A stretch of 64,000 nucleotides of DNA from NCBI RefSeq assembly GCF_000186865.1, contig NW_008705612.1, positions 17,019-81,018 of the forward strand, written 5' to 3'. How positions within the stretch are numbered: the stretch's first letter is position 1; every line of letters begins with the position of its first letter. The notes under the pieces were generated by a model. The model made no database searches and was not told the DNA's origin. It worked only from the letters and a program-made list of their open reading frames with translations. The position numbers and the translations under genes are program-made. Of this stretch, positions 60,601-64,000 are shown in pieces. Origin of the DNA: Aureococcus anophagefferens. Taxonomy: Eukaryota; Sar; Pelagophyceae; Pelagomonadales; Pelagomonadaceae.

Positions 60601-63600
60601 AGCAAAGGTATAGAAGACGGCGTTACAAAAGTTTGAGTCAGGAGCTAGTGCATCATGCATGGTCTCAGGATGCTGCCAGAGATCTGAAAGGATGTTGCAA
60701 TCAAGTTCACAGACGCATTACTTGCAATAGCTGGCATTGACATTTGAAATACACGTTGATTGTTTCTCTCTCGATGTGCAGATGTGGTGCAAGGCGAGAA
60801 AACTCTCTTCGACGCTTCGCAACCAGCAGAGTCAACTAAAGATGCCTCGTAGTGCAGGCTTTTGCCTTCTGAATGTGACACAAAGTCAATGCTCTACGTG
60901 GTCAAGACAAAAGAAGCGATCCCTTGAACTGAGGGGTGATCGAAGAGAAGCGTGGTTGGAAGTTCCGCACCAAACGCTTCACTCAGCGCATGTTGCAGCT
61001 CAGTGGCGCCCAAAGAATCAACACCAGCCGCCATCAGTGGGCTATCCGCGTCCACGTCTGTACCAAGGACCTCAGATACACTCGCGGCCACCGTCATTTG
61101 CAATTGGTGCAAGTCTACACATTAGGAGGCTGGTCGAGCAGACGCGACCACTTGCTGTTCTCGGACGACAAAGGAAGCGATCCCTTGAACTGAGGGGTGA
61201 TCGAAGAGAAGCGTGGTTGGAAGTTCCGCACCAAACGCTTCACTCAGCGCATGTTGCAGCTCAGTGGCGCCCAAAGAATCAACACCAGCCGCCATCAGTG
61301 GGCTATCCGCGTCCACGTCTGTACCAAGGACCTCAGATACACTCGCGGCCACCGTCATTTGCAATTGGTGCAAGTCTACACATTAGGAGGCTGGTCGAGC
61401 AGACGCGACCACTTGCTGTTCTCGGACGACAAAGGAAGCGATCCCTTGAACTGAGGGGTGATCGAAGAGAAGCGTGGTTGGAAGTTCCGCACCAAACGCT
61501 TCACTCAGCGCATGTTGCAGCTCAGTGGCGCCCAAAGAATCAACACCAGCCGCCATCAGTGGGCTATCCGCGTCCACGTCTGTACCAAGGACCTCAGATA
61601 CACTCGCGGCCACCGTCATTTGCAATTGGTGCAAGTCTACACATTAGGAGGCTGGTCGAGCAGACGCAACCACTTGCTGTTCTCGGACGACAAAGGAAGC
61701 GATCCCTTGAACTGAGGGGTGATCGAAGAGAAGCGTGGTTGGAAGTTCCGCACCAAACGCTTCACTCAGCGCATGTTGCAGCTCAGTGGCGCCCAAAGAA
61801 TCAACACCAGCCGCCATCAGTGGGCTATCCGCGTCCACGTCTGTACCAAGGACCTCAGACACATGGGAGCTCACTTGCTACAATATCTCAGCCAACTCAA
61901 TTATTGATGCTCGGAGTGCGGGATTTGTCCCTGTATCCATACCAATTTTGGTTTATGCGGCTAGTTTTTGCTGCGTTGCAGTCATTCAATTGGAACTAGA
62001 CTCAGAGAAAAACAAAACTTCGAGGGCGGCATGGACATGATCAGACACACATGCACAAGCCATCAGTGTTGGTGGATCTGTACGATAGATATTCGCCTTG
62101 CTCACATCTGCCGCAGTATGCTTTGCGTCGGCACGACTGACTGTCACTTTGCTTGCCAATTTGCATGTTATCGCGGCCTGACTCGATACCAGCGTGTCTT
62201 CGATGTATACCTGAAAGCTAGCAGGATCACCTATCATCAGCGGCAGAGCGCGGCTCAACATAAAAATAGGATTCACTCCACGAGGTAAGTTGCCAAAATT
62301 GAAGGTCGTGCTCAGACTACACACACGCCAATCTGCAGCAAGCGCAAATGCGACGCCGCCTCCCAGGAGCTTTCCATGAACCGACGCAAATGTGTGCACG
62401 CGGAGCATTCAAATGTCTCATGTGACATCACTCGTTGCCTTCAAGGCAGTGAGCGGGCCAAACTCATGTTTTTCGTGCCGCGCTCCAGTGCAGAAATGGG
62501 CACCACTACCCTAGAAAACATGCGTGCGTACTTCTCCATGATAGACCAGGTGATGCAGGTGCCTGATCACGAGTATTAAGTCGCGCATGAGGTGTCTCCC
62601 CTGTGCGTTGAAGCTAATTGGGTCATTGAGGTCTACAGTGGCTGACATGGAGATGCTCAAACGTACAACTCGCATCTGATGTGCTGATGCTTCGCACAAC
62701 GTGGCTCGGTCATCTCCGGAGAACAAAACTGCTTCAGCGCATGAGCGAAACAGAAACTACCTTTTTAGCCTTCTGAGAAGTATGGTGCCTTGAGTCGTGG
62801 CAACACGCTAAATATGAGAGAATGCATTTGATAATGAGCCTGCGCCGCGTGGAGTAATTTAGTAATCAAGACCGGAACCGCAAGTTTGCACTATCACATC
62901 AGACACGAGGATCAAAGGTGAAATGAAGCGCTTCATCTCAGCCCAAAGGACCAAAGTTGTAGGCAGCTGACAGTGGTTAAGTGCACCAGCGAGTATCAAA
63001 GCAGGCCGCGTGTCAACACACTAAATTTGGCTAAAGTGGATGATGTGTTGGTAAGATAGAGGCTGAAGGTGACTAACAATCAGGAAAACACTCGCGAGGT
63101 CATTCTTTTCTGCACAGACCTTCAAGTTTCACACCAGTGCTTGGACGTCGACTCAATTTTACTCTCCTCAACTTTTTATTGGCTCCGCCAACAGCTGACC
63201 TGCTGCGGAAGCGGGCGCACAAACTGGCTTTCTTGCGCCACTTGAGTTATTGATACAACTCCATGACCCGTCACCAATAGAAATTTTATTGGTCCTGAGG
63301 GCTATTTGACTCAGGACAGAAATCTCACTGTGTTGAGGCGAATGATTGTAAACGCGAATGTCACACAAAGTAGCATCAGCATCGAGGTTCCGAGCATGTC
63401 CACTCGCACTTCATAGCAGCGCGGTAGCGTTGCGGGTTCCCGTACGAGGTGCCATGCACACAGTTTTCGCAAGAGTCAGAGCATGAGAATCCATGTCAGA
63501 GAAGGCATCGTGCAGCGCTGAAATCAGGCTCTTGATGAGCAAGTTGGAACTTTCACACGTGTCAGGCTACACGCGGTTGCCAAATTCAAGAGAGCCAGTT

Positions 63601-64000
63601 GGTGGAGGCTCGAGACGCGACTGGGCAAGGCAAGTCACCCAGTCCGCACCAAGAGTCGCCGGAAAAGTATGCGCCTTCGATCCTTGCAGCGTCGTAAGCA
63701 ACGGAGTCTTGAGATTTCACAGCATATTTTCGCATGCAGACCATGAGCAACGCGTGTGCCTATCACAAGCTGCGCACTAGCTTCGCATCGCAACTTTTGC
63801 TTATCAATATTATGAGCACACTCATATTAATATCGAATGCATTTCACCAACTCAGTTGCATTCTACCAAAAAATCGTGCAGGCGCCTTGGTACAATGTTG
63901 GAAACAACCCTGAGTGCTAATTGCCCGACTCCTGCTTGTGGGTATGCAACACGAAGCTGGTCAACATCGAAGGTGAACTAAGATGCTTCGAAGATAGAAT
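45660..64000 (-). CDS. PKS locus B: paralogous giant polyketide synthase, cut by right edge
   Basis: Minus-strand PKS entering from the right edge, collinear with locus A from the degenerate crotonases to the KS6-equivalent, then continuing KS-FMO-ACP-ACP-KS. As in A, in-frame TAA/TAG occur at Gln positions and TGA at Arg positions, and four GT-AG introns of 46-50 bp sit at the same KS sites. Order: crotonase segments, ECH2, ACP x4, KS, DH, ACP x2, KS, FSH1, unknown, ECH, ACP x2, ECH, KS, FMO, ACP x2, KS. It ends after a KS at about 45.66 kb without TE. One apparent single-base frameshift lies near 47,338, so decay or a sequence error at the 3' end is possible. Confidence 0.75.
45690..46860 (-). 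CDS. Locus B: terminal ketosynthase B-KS4 with altered motifs
   Basis: LDTACSTQ keeps the Cys; [17 protein letters not shown] has TGA 46,372-46,370 at the invariant Arg of DGYx[14 protein letters not shown] replaces EAHGTGT, and ATLGHLG replaces NMGHLE. NATL*CSSLKA has TAG at the Gln of SVQCx[17 protein letters not shown] closes the domain. Both His remain but the loops are unusual, so it may be non-elongating. No intron at site 1. Confidence 0.75.
46900..47520 (-). CDS. Locus B: two ACPs after the FMO
   Basis: [12 protein letters not shown] with TAA 47,347-47,345 opposite CAA (Gln) of A-ACP1, and [14 protein letters not shown] with TAG at the same Gln, then TLLFDYPTL. The first ACP needs a one-base shift near 47,338 to reach [11 protein letters not shown], so it is either frameshifted or affected by a sequence error. 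Confidence 0.65.
48150..49650 (-). CDS. Locus B: unknown segment plus flavin-dependent monooxygenase
   Basis: Directly follows B-KS3 in frame. [16 protein letters not shown] (FAD motif), [37 protein letters not shown] (NADPH motif), [17 protein letters not shown] 48,976-48,974 (DGH*CLLLE) replaces the CAG of EGHQCVLLE in A; TGA 48,448-48,446 (VVQRR*GAV) replaces the CGT of A, whose own TAG replaces the CAA here; TAG after HTPTY matches TAA after HSPTF in A. Confidence 0.78.
49655..51000 (-). CDS. Locus B: ketosynthase B-KS3
   Basis: [47 protein letters not shown] (TGA 50,322-50,320 at the invariant Arg), [16 protein letters not shown] (TAA 50,202-50,200), [27 protein letters not shown] (TAA 49,859-49,857 at the NAQL Gln), [11 protein letters not shown]. 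Introns at 50,019-50,064 and 49,803-49,848. Confidence 0.84.
49803..49848 (-). other. Intron, B-KS3 site 2 (46 bp, GT-AG)
   Basis: GTTTCTAC...TTGAAAAG after NA*LNR, phase 2, rejoining LNVHLSS. Confidence 0.83.
50019..50064 (-). other. Intron, B-KS3 site 1 (46 bp, GT-AG)
   Basis: GTACCCTT...AATTTTAG between GDPIE and VGAAVG. Confidence 0.9.
51280..51950 (-). CDS. Locus B: crotonase (ECH), isomerase-like
   Basis: [75 protein letters not shown] with TGA 51,492-51,490 where A has CGG. TAG in IVGQ*AAT follows. Counterpart of A 35,320-36,010. Confidence 0.8.
51960..52530 (-). CDS. Locus B: tandem ACP pair
   Basis: [20 protein letters not shown] and [20 protein letters not shown], each followed by TLLFDHP. 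These supply the Glu and Gln codons opposite TAG in ACP13 and ACP14 of locus A. Confidence 0.84.
52650..53440 (-). CDS. Locus B: crotonase (ECH)
   Basis: [70 protein letters not shown], complete with Gly loop. A TAG at about 53,251 (AFLL*IVF) is in frame. Counterpart of A 33,890-34,520. Confidence 0.78.
53440..54880 (-). CDS. Locus B: unrecognised region conserved with locus A
   Basis: [14 protein letters not shown] and [14 protein letters not shown] match A near 32,650-32,840; [16 protein letters not shown] and CVIDEVVRD match A near 33,500-33,780. The intervening part (54,400-53,850) has weak similarity. No family recognised. Confidence 0.42.
54880..55740 (-). CDS. Locus B: FSH1-type serine hydrolase domain
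   Basis: [30 protein letters not shown] (TAA 55,611), [18 protein letters not shown] (TGA 55,563), [14 protein letters not shown] (TAA 55,491), GLAGMSEGA (nucleophile Ser), [12 protein letters not shown] (His). Each stop aligns with CAG, CGG and CAA respectively in locus A. The Ser-His framework is intact. Confidence 0.8.
56200..57600 (-). CDS. Locus B: ketosynthase B-KS2
   Basis: [48 protein letters not shown] (TGA 56,882-56,880 at the invariant Arg), VQ*DGPSAS (TAA 56,762-56,760), [25 protein letters not shown]. Introns at 56,579-56,624 and 56,359-56,408. TGA after KLES near 57,300 replaces a Gln of the MESQGMNP motif. Confidence 0.85.
56359..56408 (-). other. Intron, B-KS2 site 2 (50 bp, GT-AG)
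   Basis: GTCGGTAT...TTGAAAAG after NAQLDR (phase 2), rejoining LNVHLSS. Confidence 0.82.
56579..56624 (-). other. Intron, B-KS2 site 1 (46 bp, GT-AG)
   Basis: GTATTTTT...TGTTTCAG between GDPIE and AGAAIG on the minus strand. Confidence 0.9.
57640..58140 (-). CDS. Locus B: tandem ACP pair
   Basis: [13 protein letters not shown] with [13 protein letters not shown], then [13 protein letters not shown] with [13 protein letters not shown], both in a 262-codon standard-code frame (58,088-57,300) running into the next KS. Attachment Ser intact. Confidence 0.85.
58900..59400 (-). CDS. Locus B: dehydratase-like domain
   Basis: [20 protein letters not shown] has the full HxxxGxxxxP motif, followed by [18 protein letters not shown] (SP*TVGTL) and several TGA are in frame. 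The linker to the next ACPs (58,900-58,150) shows no recognisable domain. Confidence 0.62.
59500..60680 (-). CDS. Locus B: ketosynthase B-KS1
   Basis: [48 protein letters not shown] (Cys), [60 protein letters not shown] (TAA 59,673 at the NAQL Gln), [17 protein letters not shown] in SFFY*PLC and TAA in SVL*DCLG are in frame. No introns; counterpart of KS5. Confidence 0.82.
60895..61880 (-). repeat. 261-bp tandem ACP repeat, about 3.8 copies
   Basis: Period exactly 261 bp (87 codons); copies are practically identical at the DNA level (one visible G/A difference near 61,669), indicating very recent expansion or ongoing homogenisation. The long open frame on the opposite strand through this block is an antisense by-product. 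Confidence 0.93.
60895..61905 (-). CDS. Locus B: four tandem, near-identical ACPs
   Basis: Four copies of [20 protein letters not shown] with [13 protein letters not shown] in one frame, each with the attachment Ser. Between copies the reading passes through TAA at 61,644, 61,383 and 61,122 (ARPAS*CVDLHQ), identical in all three linkers. If TAA terminated, only one ACP would ever be attached to the upstream crotonase. Confidence 0.88.
61990..62745 (-). CDS. Locus B: crotonase (ECH2-type)
   Basis: [20 protein letters not shown], then [20 protein letters not shown] with intact Gly loop, WRVC, and [18 protein letters not shown] with CGC for Arg where A has TGA. A 140-codon standard-code segment 62,408-61,986 covers the core. 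Same predicted decarboxylating role as in A. Confidence 0.78.
62750..64000 (-). CDS. Locus B: degenerate crotonase-like segments, cut by edge
   Basis: [20 protein letters not shown] aligns with [20 protein letters not shown] of A (about 26,470-26,530); QLPTTLVLW with [21 protein letters not shown] with [15 protein letters not shown] after ATALL matches CGA in A, and TAA in LDY*ITP matches CAA in HWQFAP. All in one frame. An HMG-CoA synthase would be expected just outside the window. Confidence 0.6.

Noticed and set aside
60737..61999. 420-codon plus-strand ORF with four repeats
   Set aside because: It is exactly antisense to the tandem ACPs of locus B and repeats because they do; composition and conserved motifs lie on the minus strand.
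9290..64000. Interpretation as a decayed, non-functional PKS pseudogene cluster
   Set aside because: Stops track Gln and Arg columns, Trp codons are spared, catalytic residues and splice sites are intact, and frame is kept for kilobases in A. Local decay at the 3' end of B is not excluded.
9290..64000. UGA read as Trp, as in other codes with all stops reassigned
   Set aside because: TGA falls opposite Arg codons (CGA, CGT, CGG, CGC, AGA) and invariant Arg; I found no TGA opposite a Trp.
9290..64000. Bacterial trans-AT PKS cluster
   Set aside because: Short GT-AG introns inside KS, FMO and ST domains, protist-type KS motifs and absence of bacterial gene spacing or ribosome-binding sites.
1..64000. 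tRNA genes that could decode UAA, UAG or UGA, and rRNA genes
   Set aside because: I recognised no cloverleaf or rRNA signature in the window; without a covariance-model search this is only a negative impression.

Overview
The window looks like nuclear DNA of a eukaryote, probably a marine protist or alga. The ketosynthases (KS) carry the motif set I associate with dinoflagellate or haptophyte polyketide synthases ([42 protein letters not shown]). Sixteen short GT-AG introns of 43-50 bp can be placed exactly inside conserved domains, which rules out a bacterial cluster. I could not run a database search, so the lineage is open.

Layout. 1-296: an ORF cut by the left edge. 321-725: a 121-bp tandem repeat. 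730-5400: very GC-rich, repeat-laden DNA with no credible gene. 5425-9132: two convergent orphan ORFs (520 and 492 codons) that read cleanly in the standard code. 9.29-43.82 kb (+): locus A, a giant modular polyketide synthase (PKS). 43.82-45.66 kb: GC-rich spacer with microsatellites and a foldback element. 45.66-64 kb (-): locus B, a paralogous giant PKS running in from the right edge. A and B are convergent.

Main result. Read with the standard code, both PKS loci are shattered by hundreds of in-frame stops. Read with TAA and TAG as Gln and TGA as Arg, they become long uninterrupted frames: one stretch of locus A, 23,242-32,469, is a single frame of about 3,076 codons. The stops are not random. 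TAR falls where paralogues have CAA/CAG and where KS, HMG-CoA synthase, crotonase and ACP families have conserved Gln. TGA falls where paralogues have CGA/CGT/CGG/CGC/AGA and at invariant Arg (GRCH, DGYxRGE, sulfotransferase RYEDL). Conserved Trp codons and catalytic motifs are intact, which argues against ordinary pseudogene decay. Either all three stop triplets are sense codons here (UGA=Arg would be new to me), or transcripts are edited U-to-C, which turns UAA/UAG/UGA into CAA/CAG/CGA. The flanking 520- and 492-codon ORFs contain no such codons, so a coding boundary lies at about 9.13-9.29 kb.

Chemistry. No acyltransferase or ketoreductase is recognisable, so the system looks trans-AT. Locus A, in order: unknown segment, flavin monooxygenase (FMO), ACP x3, KS, DH-like, ACP x2, KS, DH, ACP x2, KS, DH, ACP x2, KS, HMG-CoA synthase, several crotonases (ECH), ACP x3, ECH, KS, FSH1-type hydrolase, unknown, ECH, ACP x2, ECH, KS, DH, ACP x2, KS, unknown, ACP, sulfotransferase (ST), thioesterase (TE). 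HMG-CoA synthase, crotonases and tandem ACPs are the beta-branching cassette. ACP-ST-TE is the curacin-type ending that yields a terminal alkene. Locus B is collinear with the middle of A, then has KS-FMO-ACP-ACP-KS, the arrangement with which A begins. Whether each locus is one polypeptide or several proteins cannot be decided from sequence, because the usual stop signals carry no boundary information here.
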